Shown: piece by piece, positions 15,157 through 27,400 of the stretch
How the letters are laid out: each line of letters opens with the position of its first letter
Numbering within the stretch: position 1 is the stretch's first letter
DNA from: Pogonophryne albipinna
Taxonomy: Eukaryota > Chordata > Actinopteri > Perciformes > Artedidraconidae
Reading direction: 5' to 3'
NCBI GenBank assembly: GCA_028583405.1
Contig: CM053246.1
Location: 23,098,412-23,162,411 of the forward strand
DNA length: 64,000 bases
Program-made: the position numbers and the translations under genes
The notes under the pieces: generated by a model
What the model saw: the letters and a program-made list of their open reading frames with translations, nothing else
The model's database searches: none
Told to the model about the DNA's origin: nothing

Positions 15157-17034
15157 GTAAGTTGACAGCTATTTTCTCAACACCTGTGTTCGTTCTAGTC
15201 TCCCGTTAGCCTTCAGTGAGATGAGAAATGTTGTTTTCCTTCTTCTTTCTCTTCATTTTTCCTCCGGAGCCGGGCGGGGTGTTGCTGAGTGAGCTCGCTC
15301 CTCCAGATAGAGGTCCGACTGTTTTGGACTTCGAGCTAGTTAGCATTAGCCAGACTTACCTTTAGCTCGCAGCCTGGTACACATTGGTACTTCCTGTTTA
15401 GCCTGCATTCACCTGGGCTGGCAGATAGCCCCGCGTCTACAGGTCGGCTCGTGACTAACCAATGTTGTTGCTGTCATTACGTTATTGGATAAAGACTGCT
15501 GTAACAGAACTGATAAGTTAGCTTTCCGCTAGCTGAATTGCTTTGCTTGTCTACTGCATGCCTGTGTTTGTAGTTTGTATCAGCTAGCTGTTGTGATTTC
15601 AACCTGTCCGCTTGACGAGTATTCTGTACATTTCATTAAACTGCTAGATGTCCTTTCGAAATAGAAAAGCTGCCATATAAAACTAGCTTACTGCTAATGT
15701 TGTGAGGGGTTGTGATGTGCTCCATCCAGGCCTGCAGACACAAATTATAGCAGCAATAACAGTTTACTGCAGTAATTAGTGAAAACATCTACACGAAAAC
15801 AGATAAAGTCTATATATATATATATTTTTAACAAACATTATGAATTTATAAATCAGGTAACTGTTTTTGGAAATTAGGGATGTACATAGAATATGGTTCA
15901 ATTAAGAAATAATTAGAAAAATACCCCACCGTTTTTAAACTTTTTGGCGTTTAGGGCTCAAGGTGTGTAGTAGGAACTAGCCATACCTCAGTCACTGCAA
16001 CTGATGTCATGTTGCCATAGCGTTTGTTCCCCGTTTGATCATAAGCTTCAGGATGTGTCTTTGGATTACATCATTGTCTGTGTCATTGATGTTCAACTAA
16101 AGGAGAGACTTGAGAGTTAACATTTCATAACCCATAACTGAAGCAGGGCTGGGTGATATTAATAAAAATATAAATCTGTTTATGAAATTGAAATTGATAT
16201 TTAACAGTTAGTTTGAAGTTAATTTAGCCCTATAAGAGTTACTCATTAGAAGGGCAACATTGAGCTGGTATTAACAATATTTAGTAAGTAAAGTACCTGA
16301 TATAACATTTGGTGAGCATTTGGAGACATTACCTTAGTGGGATGGATATTTTAATGAAAATTATGAAGTATTGGGATATGAAAGAACTGCTGCCGTTTAA
16401 AGTGGTAATACTGGTAATAATTAAGAGCACTAGAAAACGTCAGAGCTTCACGACAGGCAGTAGATCATTGTAGTAATATAAACAAACAGGAATACACTGG
16501 TACAAGTCAGATGAAGGCCAGGCTTTAGCATTGGCTCTAGCATTGGCTCTAAACCAAAGTGTCCTTTTGTGGTGTGTCTTGATGGAGTGTTTTGTTGTCA
16601 TAAAGTATGTATCCGAAAATGAGTAGCATGACAAAACCAGCCACAGAACTAACCAGTATATCAGGAATTAAGAAGTGTCCATTACCCATTGATAATTCAC
16701 ATTTTCTGAATTTCCTCATCTATTGATAGACTTTAATACAGTGTTGTGCTGCTGCTGTTTTGTTGTGTGTAACACAAGTTTATCACAGTAGTTGAGGTCG
16801 AAACCAGGTATTCATCACATTTGAATATGGAAATAACTGGAATGGCATTAGCATCATACACAACAGGAAGTGATTAAAAGTCCGGTGTAAGGTGTGAAAG
16901 CAGCTACTGTGTTCTGCGCCTAAATAAGCCTTAGATCAGGTTTCAGGTCTTGGTAGCACAAGAGAACTGTTTAACTAGGATGGACTGAGGCTACAAGAGG
17001 TGTGCTGGATGCTTTTGCACAGAAGGGATTCTGA

Positions 17035-17182
17035 TGCATACAGGGAAATTAATTGACTGATTTTAAATGCCATTTTCTTAATGTCTTTCATTTTTTGTAA
17101 AGCACTTTGAATTGCCTTGTGTTGAAAAGTGCTATATAAATAAACTTAACTTGCCTTGCCTTGCATACAGGGAAATTAATTG
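17035..17182 (+). mobile_element. 106-bp 5'-truncated non-LTR retrotransposon with 21-bp target duplication
   Basis: The 21-bp words at 17035-17055 and 17162-17182 (TGCATACAGG ... ATTAATTG) are identical and flank 17056-17161. The insert ends with GTAAAGCACTTTGAATTGCC, then GTGCTATATAAATAAA and a short TTGCC repeat. That is the 3' tail of a widespread fish non-LTR family, whose name I do not assign. Severe 5' truncation plus a long target-site duplication is the hallmark of target-primed reverse transcription. Confidence 0.85.
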
Positions 17183-19370
17183 TCAACACTGACAGTAATT
17201 GTCACACCCTAATCCCAGTATGGGGTAACTTGTCCAGACATCATTGTTAAGATTGGCAGTAATAACACATTTCAGTAGGTAACGGGGTAAAAAAATAAAA
17301 AAATGACAAGACCAAATAATGTTTAACAAGGATACATTACAAGTTAATACTGTCATTACAAGTTATTGTAAACAGCCCAACCCTAACAATGTTATTATTA
17401 TGTATACCTATTCAACAGGTCTGTTCAGTGTGCTTATGCTCCATTATCAAAGAGGCAGTACAGATGCAGTTTGGGCATTGTTGCACTGTGTATTTGTTGA
17501 GTATTAGTGTGAATGTATTGCCTTTACTGTTTGTGTACTGTATGAGTTGATATGGAGGCAAATTCATTTTTCAGTCGGGATTAATACCATGTTGTTATCC
17601 AACCTAAAATCAGACATTTTGGCCGTCATTATCTTAGAACAAAAGAAACAGCCAGCCAACAAACATTTGCCTCAAACTTCCTGTGAAGTGTCATTAATTC
17701 ATTTAAAAGTGCATATGTTTATTGACACTCTCTTTTGACTCACTCAATGGCCACACGATCCCAGTCAATAGCAATGTGTAGATGTAGTGATATGAATAAA
17801 TTACAACTTGTTATGCTAAATCAACCCATAGAAAATCACTTAACTCCCTCACAGATATCACGTGTGTGTAGGGCACGGTGCCTGTGGGAGTTGTTCAGCC
17901 TGTCTGCAGCACCGGACACTCACAGTTTCCGTCCAGCCCTGGGTTGGGTAGCAAGGCTGCCAACTGGGACTTTAGTGGTTAGGCAGGCTGGTAATGACTG
18001 GGTGCAACTGTGTTTAAAGTGCGAGTTTCTGCCAAAAAGAAAGTGACTGTTCGACCAAACAAGGCCAGCAAAAGTGAGAGAATTTAAAAACGATGTAATC
18101 TGGATAAATCTGTGTGGAATAACCACATTTAAAATGATCAACTGGCACTTTACGGATTCCATCTAAATGAGTCTGTAGTGGATAAAACAGTCAAATTCAG
18201 TCTCCCCTTTTTTTTTTAACAAAAAACCACGTTACAACATCTTCCGGTACCTGCATGGATGTTTGTTTGTGTGTGAGAGGGAGATTATGGGATGTTCTGT
18301 TATTGCATAGTCAACATTAAGTAATTGAGTTTGGCTGCTGTTCATATCATGCTTCAGATCCAGTCTGACTTTAGAAAAAGAGACATTGTGATCCAATAGA
18401 GCAAATAAATACTTTAGCTCCAAACAACAAAGTGTAGTATTCTTCTCACTGCCCGCCTTCATAAGTGAATCAGTTGAGTGTTCACTTTTCTGCTTCACGC
18501 AGCTCTGTGTAATTGAAAAAGTGTGATTGGAGCACATGACCCTGCTGCCTTCCTCATATGTCTATTTGGGTGTGCACTGTGCACATTGGTGCATATTTCC
18601 TCGAGTTAAGTGTGTATGAAGGCCTTTTGTATGTATGTAATCATGTCACTGAGTGTGAATCAATGCCCCTTCATGCTTTTATCTCACCTTTGTGTGTTTG
18701 GTTGTGTTTGCATCGTTCTTCACGGCATCATAATAAACTTTGCATATAATTGAACCCTCTAGTTTATAACGTATTAGAAAATAGGAAAAAACATGACGTC
18801 AATGAACTCAAGCATAGCTGAGAAAACCCAGTGCAGTACTTCAGAGCGATTACAAAAAAAGTTCTTAATTATATGTGTGTTTATTTATGCTTACTTTCTT
18901 ACAGCCAGGTATCAAGCAGCGTTGCATGATGACATGTTTGTCTGTGCTGTAGTCCAACTCATGATTCAGCAGGATGTAACATGTAGAGGCACTGCTGATA
19001 CAGATGTGCAGACAGATGTTGTCAGTGCGTGACTGTTGGTGCTGTGCTAGCAAATATAAACTCAGATGGTTAGTGATTCTTAACTCCTACCAGTATACTG
19101 GTCACCGAAAAATACATTAAGCTGAAATTAACAATTAAAAAAACAAGTATTATAAAAAAGGTTCTTACAGATAATGGTTCAACAAAGGCGCTAGTGTGAC
19201 AAGGCTTGTAGATATGTGAATGGCAACAGATGTATCTACTGTGAGTAGTGAAGCCAAACATATCAGTTAAAATGCTAATAACTGTACAGACAGTGGCTGC
19301 TTAGCAACAGTATGTTTAACTAAAACCAGCTGCTGGTGGCAGGATACTACAGCACATATTACACTTCTCT

Positions 19371-19398
19371 AATGTTCATAACATTCATTATGAACATT
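19371..19398. repeat. short perfect hairpin
   Basis: AATGTTCATAA is followed by a 6-base spacer and its exact reverse complement TTATGAACATT. It is small and could be chance in AT-rich DNA. Confidence 0.6.
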
Positions 19399-19599
19399 TG
19401 AATATTGAACCATACAGTAATGTGGCTGCCAGACTATTGGGCCTGCGCCTCTGTGATAGACAGCTGCTAAATATTGTAAGAGTGATGTGGAAGACACTGA
19501 CTTCACTCTATTTACTGAATACTTTTCAACAGATTTCCGGTTAAGAAAATATGCTCACTTTTTCTGGGCTCTTATCACTACTTTGAGGAATAGAGGGTC

Positions 19600-20433
19600 T
19601 TAAAGGTCCCATGTCATGGCCATTTCTACTGATCATAATTCCATTGTTGAGGTCTACTAGAATAGATTTACATTGTTCAATGTTCCAAACTCACATTGGT
19701 TTCTCATACAGCATCTCTGTAAAGTATGTGTATTCACTCTCTGTCCTAAACGGCTTGTTGGAGCTCCTGCCCCCCCCCTCCCTGTGAGCCCTCTGTGCTC
19801 TGATTGGTCAGCTCACCCACTCTGTTCTGCTGAGTCCACCACCGTTACAGCGGAACATCAGTGATTATGTGTTACAATGGCGTTGGCAACCAGAAAATGT
19901 TACCAGTAATGACAAACAGATGAGAATGCTACGTGGGGTCTGGGTGCCGTGTTGGTGGGACGTTGCGCGGCTCTCTGCTGCGAGGAGCGGACAGTGTGAG
20001 CTCTATTACTGGTGTCGTTTCCTGGTTGCTGCATGGGGTCTGCGAGACAGCGAGACATCTCGAAACTCAGCCTGAGCACCATGGACGCGGGAAGGGGGGG
20101 TGCTGAGGAGGCTGCAGCACCCCCATCTGCGAGGCTCCACTAGCACACGCACCCCCAAACGCGGCGCACCTACAGTGTAAGCGCGCCACAGTTTTGCCGC
20201 TGCGAGGCTCCACTAGCACCCCCCCAGCGCGTGTGTGTGTGTGTGTGTAAATAAAAATCTCCAACGAGGCGTTCTGGGGCAGCATAGACAGGTCTTTTCT
20301 GTTTTAGAGTTTTACTCGCTACAGGGTGTACTTTGAGGGTTTTTGACTCTGCAGACCGTTTACATGCAGAACAACCTTCATAACACACAAGGGGATGGTT
20401 AATAATCGGAAAAGCATGACATGGGACCTTTAA
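19600..20433. mobile_element. TTAA-flanked miniature DNA transposon, 826 bp
   Basis: AGGTCCCATGTCATG at 19604-19618 is matched exactly by its reverse complement at 20415-20429, and TTAA abuts both ends (19600-19603 and 20430-20433). TTAA target duplications are typical of piggyBac and Kolobok superfamilies. No transposase frame is present, so it is non-autonomous. The inside includes GAGGCTCCACTAGCAC twice (near 20131 and 20203) and (GT)9 at 20231-20248. It lies in rabgap1l intron 1, about 375 bp before exon 2. Confidence 0.85.
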
Positions 20434-20807
20434 CAACTTTGTCTCGGACTCATAACCTTAAAGTAGAGCCCACAAAACCAGGGAGTTGTTCAGGTAGTGC
20501 CTTTCTGTGCGAGTACTGAATGGGTGTGTTGTGGTTTGGCATTGCACATCAGTGACAACATCGCACACGGTACATGTGATCTAATTAATCCTGTTCTATT
20601 ATTTGAATAGCTCCTAAGTGGACATGCCCACTTTGTGTTTGTATAGAGATCTTGTGACTCTATTATTGTGTAAGTTTCATGGATAACATTGGCGTCCATC
20701 ACCTCACTCTTATCCACTTGTTGCTAAAGCATTTTATTTTATTTCAGCATAAATACCAAGAAAACACCTCCTAAATTGTCTAATGCAATCTGTGTGTATT
20801 CCCACAG

Positions 20808-21022
20808 AGCTGGGTGGACAGGAGAGGGAAGGGGAGAGCTTTACCTCTGGTCTCCCCAGCTGACCCGGAGTAAACCAGCCAGCCATGGATGACCGGTCCT
20901 CTCTTGGAAAAGTCAGCAGCTCCACAGAGTCCGTGGCCACCGTCACCAGCGAGGAGTTTGTTCTGGTACAGCCCGGTGTCGCCGGGTCACCACAAGGCTC
21001 CGAGGGCAAACCAAGACTCAAG
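20808..21022 (+). CDS. rabgap1l: rabgap1l exon 2 (start codon at 20885; residues 1-46)
   Basis: Acceptor TTCCCACAG at 20807; 77 bases of 5' UTR, then ATG at 20885 starting [20 protein letters not shown]. It ends phase 0 at AAG|gtcaga. The coding part is 20885-21022. Confidence 0.93.
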
Positions 21023-24000
21023 GTCAGAACAATGTCATATTCATCCCTCATACAACACACTGGTCAGACTTGCAGCTGTAAAGGCTTGTAAAAGGTGCAG
21101 CGTGGTGGTAAAACAGCCCATGAAAACTTGCTAAAAGCCAATGAAAACTAGGTCATTGACAAGATTTTTCCAATGTGCTGACTCAGTCCAGGAAGCTCCA
21201 CTGTGTCCTTATCTCCACCAGGTTTAATCCACCCTTTTCTCATCCCCAGCTTAATTTTTCTCTCCCACTCTCTCTCTCTTAGATGTCTTGGAATGGGAGT
21301 GAGCAGCTCGAGAAAGCTATGGAGGATGTGTTGGATGACGATGATGATGAGGTGAAGGTGGAAAAGAGCAATGTGGAAAAGATGGAGAAGCACAGAGACC
21401 CAGAGAGCCAAGTCCTGGAGCCCCAACCTGCAGGTAGAGGTCTATTTACGATCAGTGTGTCTACTCACAGGCAATTACAATCTGTCAGTCAACTATTCTT
21501 GCTCAGGCATCTCAATGGGAATATAAACTGTAACGTTATTATCTAGTTCATGTCCTTTTCTTCTGTGAGATATCACCGTCAAAAGCAGCAGATTGAGTCT
21601 AGTCTTACTTGTATTCACAATATTGCTGAACATTTCCCAAATCCATTTGTTAATTTAAAAACTAAACTAAAAAACTAAAACTGTTTGCTTGTTTTAGAGA
21701 AGTATACGTAATTATAATTAATTTGCACTGACATTTAAGTGGAAATAACAATGTGCACAAATGTTGAAATCCAAGCTATGTGCCGTCTGCACTGCATTTA
21801 TATATGAAAATATAGCAGATTAGCAAGGCTGATATCTGAACCCTGTGACATTGGCTTAAATGTTCTGTATATCAGCAAGGACAGGTTGGCCCTGACGGCT
21901 CTACAAACAAGAAGGCAAAATCAACATGACATGGTCGACAATATACCCTTTTTTTTTTTTTTTTTTGAAGGTGCAAGGCATAAGCACTACCAGAGTTAAA
22001 GATATATATTTGTCAATTCAGCAGATAAATTGTAATTGTAATTAAAACAATAAATAAAAACACATTTAGATTTTCCTGTCCCTCTGTTTTGGCCAAACTT
22101 GACCCACTCTACCATGCTGCACTGCGTTGTATATCAAATGCACCCTATAGGACTCATCATTGCAAACTGTATAGCCTAACTGGATGGTCCTCACTTACTA
22201 TGCGTTGGATGCAGCATTGGTTTTTATTAATATATAAAGCCATTTTAGGTAAGCTTCCACTGTACATATGTGCCAGATTTGCTCCAGTTTGTGACTGTTA
22301 GAACCTCAGATCCAGTGCCTGGATACGGTTCCAGGTACCTGCTGTGCGGACTGAGGCTGGAAAAAGGAGTCTTTTTCATTATGGTCCTTGGTCTTGGAAT
22401 GACCTTCAATCAAGCCTCAAACTGAGGGCACTTGTCTCAATAGCATGTTTTGAATTGAAGTTGTCTGAAGTCCTTACCACCAGCTGCTCTTGCAGTAATA
22501 AGTAGTGCACCTTTCTTACTGTCCTAATGTGCACAATGTAGTGACTGCTTTTTCGTCTTTTGTTTTCTTAGTTATGTTCTCTGTATTTTATATGTATGCG
22601 TTATGTGTAACGTTGCTGCCTTCTTGGCCAGGTCAGCATTGTAAATGAGATTTTATCTCAATGCTTTTTTATCTGGTTAAATAAAAAAAATAAACATTGG
22701 GACTACACATCGTATTTGTGTACTTGCAGTCACGTACTGTAAAAGTGGTTGTGTGCTTTACTACTGCTGAGTACACTAAGAGGAAATGGCTAGCATTGTG
22801 TAGAATAATAGCCAGTCAGCAGTGGAAGTCCAGCTGCTGCTCTCATTGTTCTACTTCCTGTTTAAAGAAAGTGTGAGTACCAGGTCAAATTAATTGCAAA
22901 GAAGACTCCAAAACTTCCGTAGAAGTTCTCTCTCACGTGCAGCTTATATTCACTTCTTCTCAGTTGGGTTGTTGTGGTTTTGTTTAACACCTGAAAATGC
23001 AGCCTTCTGTAGAGCTACAGGATGTGGAAAATCTCATGATGGTTTAACGGCATACCAGACAAATGTGAAATATTATTGTCTACCCTGATGATACAACTGT
23101 TGTATTATCTTGATACAAATTTGGTTAAAAGTTTGCCAGAAAATGGAGAAACAAACATCCGTTTTGCTTAAAATAAGAACAGAGATCTAAGAAAAAACAA
23201 ATGACAACGCAACCTAAATCTTTCTGTCTACAGAAACATGTCCAGCACCATCCAGCCCCACAGTGCTAGAGGAGGACAGTGTTCAGTTCAACAAGCTGTC
23301 TTACCTTGGCTGCACCTGGGTCAAAGCCCCCCGCAACGAGGCCGAGGCGCAGAGGGCCATGGCCACCCTGCGGGCCGAGAGTGCCATCCCCATCCCCATC
23401 ACACTGCACGTGCCCTGTGGCCCCGAGGGCTCCGTCAGGTCAGCCAGACACTGAGACAGAGACTGTGTGTGTTGAGACCTGGGTCTATTTAAACCAGGCT
23501 TTGATAAGACAAATGTAGAACAGTTTGTTAAAGGAGTACTTAACCCCTTGAAACCCCATTATAACCTTGAATTTGTGAACAAAAAGCCTTGATTTTAAAG
23601 GGGACCTATCATGCAAAATGTCTTTTATACATAAATATGTGTCCCCGGTGTGTCAGGGAACTCACAAAGTGTCAGATAACAAAACACTCTCTCTTTTTAC
23701 TCCGTACCCAAATCTCTAAAAACGGGGGTACAACGGAGCTGATCCAGATTTACGTAATATCGGAAATGTGGGCTGGCTTCACACCGAAGGTGTAGGTACC
23801 ATATCTGCACGGCCTACCAGATTAGCACGGGGTCCATTACGCTTACTAATGACGTCACGCATTGGCTGTACGGCAACCCAAGAGGACATTTTACACGGCC
23901 AAATTCCGCAAAGAATATTAAAAAATAACAATCGACAGTGAATGTATGTTCGTGGAACTGTGTCAGGAAAGTGAAGTGATAATTAAGTAATGTTATTGAA

Positions 24001-24411
24001 GAACTGACATGCATAAAATTGAAAGTTAATATGTATCATATCCCTCCGAAATATGGTCGTAGACTTTACTGATGATTTAGAATTTATTGAAACTCCAGAC
24101 TCAACGTAAGAGCTTGTGCCTCTTCGGGGGGTGCTAACATTTAAACATAAACTTTATTCTTTACTTTCTCCGTCTTTATGATATCCGATACCGTCATGTT
24201 GTTTCCATAGCAGCAACAACAACTTCCTGTCAACAGCTCCTGTTTCACCTGCTTAATACAGTTATCATCACTGCTACTGTGGTCACATCGGGGACCCGTA
24301 ACATTTACAATAGTTGAGATGTGAAGGGGGTTATGTTTTTTTGTCTGTGTTCTGGGTTCCTGCAGTTTTTTAAACAGACTGTCTGTGGGAGTTTACGCTG
24401 TTGACAGGAAG

Positions 24412-24446
<35 letters not shown>

Positions 24447-27400
24447 GCTATGGAAACACCAGATACCATTTCGGAGGGATATGATACATATTAACTTTCA
24501 ATTTTATGCATTTCAGTTCTTCAATAACATTACTTAACACTTCACTTTCCTGACACAGTTCCACTAACATACATTCACTGTCGATTGTTATTTTTTAATA
24601 TTCTTTGCGGAATTTGGCCGTGTAAAATGTCCTCTTGGGTTGCCGTACAGCCAATGCGTGACGTCATTAGTAAGCGTAATGGACCCCGTGCTAATCTGGT
24701 AGGCCGTGCAGATATGGTACCTACACCGGCAGCATTTAGCTGAATCTGCCGGTAGAATTCTGAGCAGGCATTAGCTCCCCCTCCTCTATTTTTTTTCAAG
24801 CTAAGGACCAAAAATCAGCATTTCTCTAACGGGTCTGGAATAGAGGGATATGAGGGATGTCTAAAATGCGTGATCTGTTTGGTAGTTTGAGCAAAACACA
24901 TCATAGACATGTTTTTATATATTTGTATATACTGAGACCCATAATATATGCCTAAAAATAGCATAATAGGAGACCTTTTTAAGAGAAAATACATCTTGTG
25001 AGAGCAAATAAACACGGGCAGAAAAACTGTTAGATATTCCATTAAAATGTGTAGTTCAAAATATTTGTATTTATACATATTGGCAGTAAAGAAAATCACA
25101 CAATATTCTTGTATTGATGGAGTTGTTGTGAAATAGTAGGTCATGTTTATCACTGTAACCTGGTATAACTGTATTACAGCCACATTAAAATAGGTGAACG
25201 TGTTTACAGAGAATTTACTTTGAATTATGTGGCTATTAAAGGGGCCCCTCATCTCAAAGACTGTTAGCCCGCAGAAGAAGTACAGTTGGAGAGGAAATTA
25301 GTTTTTGTAACCATCCTGAGTCATAGAATGAAAATGGAAGGCTTTTTTTTTTTTCCCACATTGAAAGTACTGACATTTCCGCTCAAGTAGACGAGAGTGA
25401 CCTGATTGCTTTACTTTCTGAATGAATAGAAGCTGGGATACATATAAAGTTGAATGACATTTATTGAGGTAGAAGATTATTGTAAATAACTTATGGTAAC
25501 CCCCTGGTGGTGTGAAGTATCTCAGACCTTGCATACCTATAAACAACATCTTAGACATTTTAATGTTGAGATAACTGCTCTAAGTTGTCATGTAACCTAA
25601 GTAAAGAAAAAGTAATCTGTAAATGGAAAAAGAAACTAGGTAATAATAAAATGTTGTTGGAAAGAAAGCAATTCATTTACATAATAAGATATTTTGCTGT
25701 TATCGTTAGACTGCTCCACTTAAAATAACATCACTTTTTCTCAGGGTCGTGGACCAGGCCTCTGGGACAGAGATCGCCGTATTTCCAATCTACAAGGTGT
25801 TGTTTTGTGCTCGTGGAAAAGAAGGTTCTGTGGAAAGTGACTGTTTCTCCTTCACTGAGAGTTACCGGAGCGCTGAGGACTTCCAGATCCACGTCTTCTC
25901 CTGTCACATCAAAGAGGCTGTGAGTTAGTTGCATTAATAAAAGGCTCTAGAGATATCAAACCCATAGATATCTTCTGTTATAACTTGCAGTATAGTAGAC
26001 CTGACAACATGTGCGCTTTATGTTGATGTAAAAACGGTGAGGCTGTATAACTACCACAGCCCTATAAGTGCTGACACTGGTGAACCAGCTGAGGGCGCTG
26101 TTGTCTTGTGTTTTCTCAATGATGCCCAGTTCTTTAATACTCTTTTCATTAAATTTTCCAGTTCTGGTCTTTTTATTCTATTTACTAATTTACTTTTGCA
26201 ACATTTAACTGTATCTTTTCAGCTTGCATTTATAAATGTATCAGTTCCATTCAGATTTGTAAATACTTTTTTAAAATTCCAAATCTATCGTACACTTAGA
26301 AAAATGTAAACAGATGGCACATAATTGTATTGGGTTAATTGAAAGCAATAATATTAAGTTTAAATAAAAAGCTAAAGTTTCAACTTCATACTATTGCGTT
26401 AAACTAACCTAATACAATTATGTGGAACCTGTTGACATATGACATTAAATTAAAGTCACTGTTTAATCTTTTCAGTGTACTTACCGGTCTCTTGCCTACA
26501 AACCTTTGTGTTTCTTTTGCTTTTCCAACAGGTCAGTCGTATCCTGTACAGTTTCTCCACAGCCTTCCGGCGTTCTGCGCGGCCGGCAGACATCAGGGAC
26601 ACGCCGCTCTCCAGCCCGCCTGAAGGCGACCTCTACACCTTCACTGTCACCCTGGAGATCAAAGAGGACGATGGCAAGGGCAACTTCAGGTACCTGGTCC
26701 ACATATCCTCACACATATGTGCAGATACACACCCATTTATTACTTTAAGAAGGTATCTCAGACTATAATGTACAACAACAAATATTATCTTCACATCTTA
26801 TATCATATCATATATCAAATTGCATGAGAATCAAACACCGTTTTATGAAAGAAGAATGATGGTACGACATTATAGTATGACAACATGGCGCCATTATCCC
26901 ATATTTTGAGGAAAGCCTTGGCATACATGTGAGTTAGAGGTGTACATACTGTAAATGCATTTTGTGTGTGTGTTTCTTATCAACTCAGGACTGTTGTATC
27001 ACAGATATCTCAATATCTGGAAAACTGTAATGTGCTGCAGCTCTGCTATTTTATCTGAATGATATTGTTCATCCTTAAAATGCATAAAAGGTAATGGCAC
27101 CGCAAGACAATTTTTACATTTTCACTAGCTATCAAATATTGAGTGTTTTAGTGATGGATTTTCTTTGTTCTGTTCTCCTCTGAAATAAAACGGCCAGTAA
27201 CTTTTCTGAAACAACACAACCTGTAAAATATGAAACTCAGAAGACTTAAGAAAATAAACGTTTTATTTTATGTTTAACTGGGCTAGTTATACTAAGATAA
27301 TGACAAAGTATCAAAGACACTGACATTAAGACAGAGAGAACAATAACATGGAACAAGGTATATGGAAATACACTTAAGAATTGCAATAAAGAACACCACA

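Larger units (their letters stand above)
15157..20807 (+). other. rabgap1l: rabgap1l intron 1
   Basis: A 5.65-kb intron without coding potential. It contains a possible hAT-like terminus CAGGGCTGGGTGATAT at 16146-16161, the retrotransposon insertion at 17056-17161, a perfect CRE palindrome TGACGTCA at 18794-18801, an 11-bp stem hairpin at 19371-19398, and the TTAA-flanked element at 19604-20429. Exon 1 is inferred, so the intron start is less certain than its end. Confidence 0.55.
23595..24982. mobile_element. TTAA-flanked fold-back DNA transposon, about 1.38 kb
   Basis: TTAA lies at 23595-23598 and 24979-24982. The inner termini resemble each other in inverted orientation (AGGGGACCTATCATGC against AAAGGTCTCCTATTATGC). 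Inside, 23789-24052 and 24468-24727 are inverted copies differing at only a few positions (about 98% identical). A second inner inverted pair is GTTTCCATAGCAGCAACAAC near 24209 and its complement near 24437, interrupted by a (GTT)n expansion at 24411-24448. No transposase frame is seen. It sits in intron 4, about 160 bp after the exon 4 donor. Confidence 0.85.

Noticed and set aside
16146..16220. Possible hAT start CAGGGCTGGGTGATAT
   Set aside because: Only one terminus-like word followed by AT-rich sequence; too little to define an element, so it is mentioned only within intron 1.
24815..25252. 145-codon minus-strand frame
   Set aside because: Overlaps the end of the TTAA-flanked element and adjacent AT-rich intron; no conserved motif.
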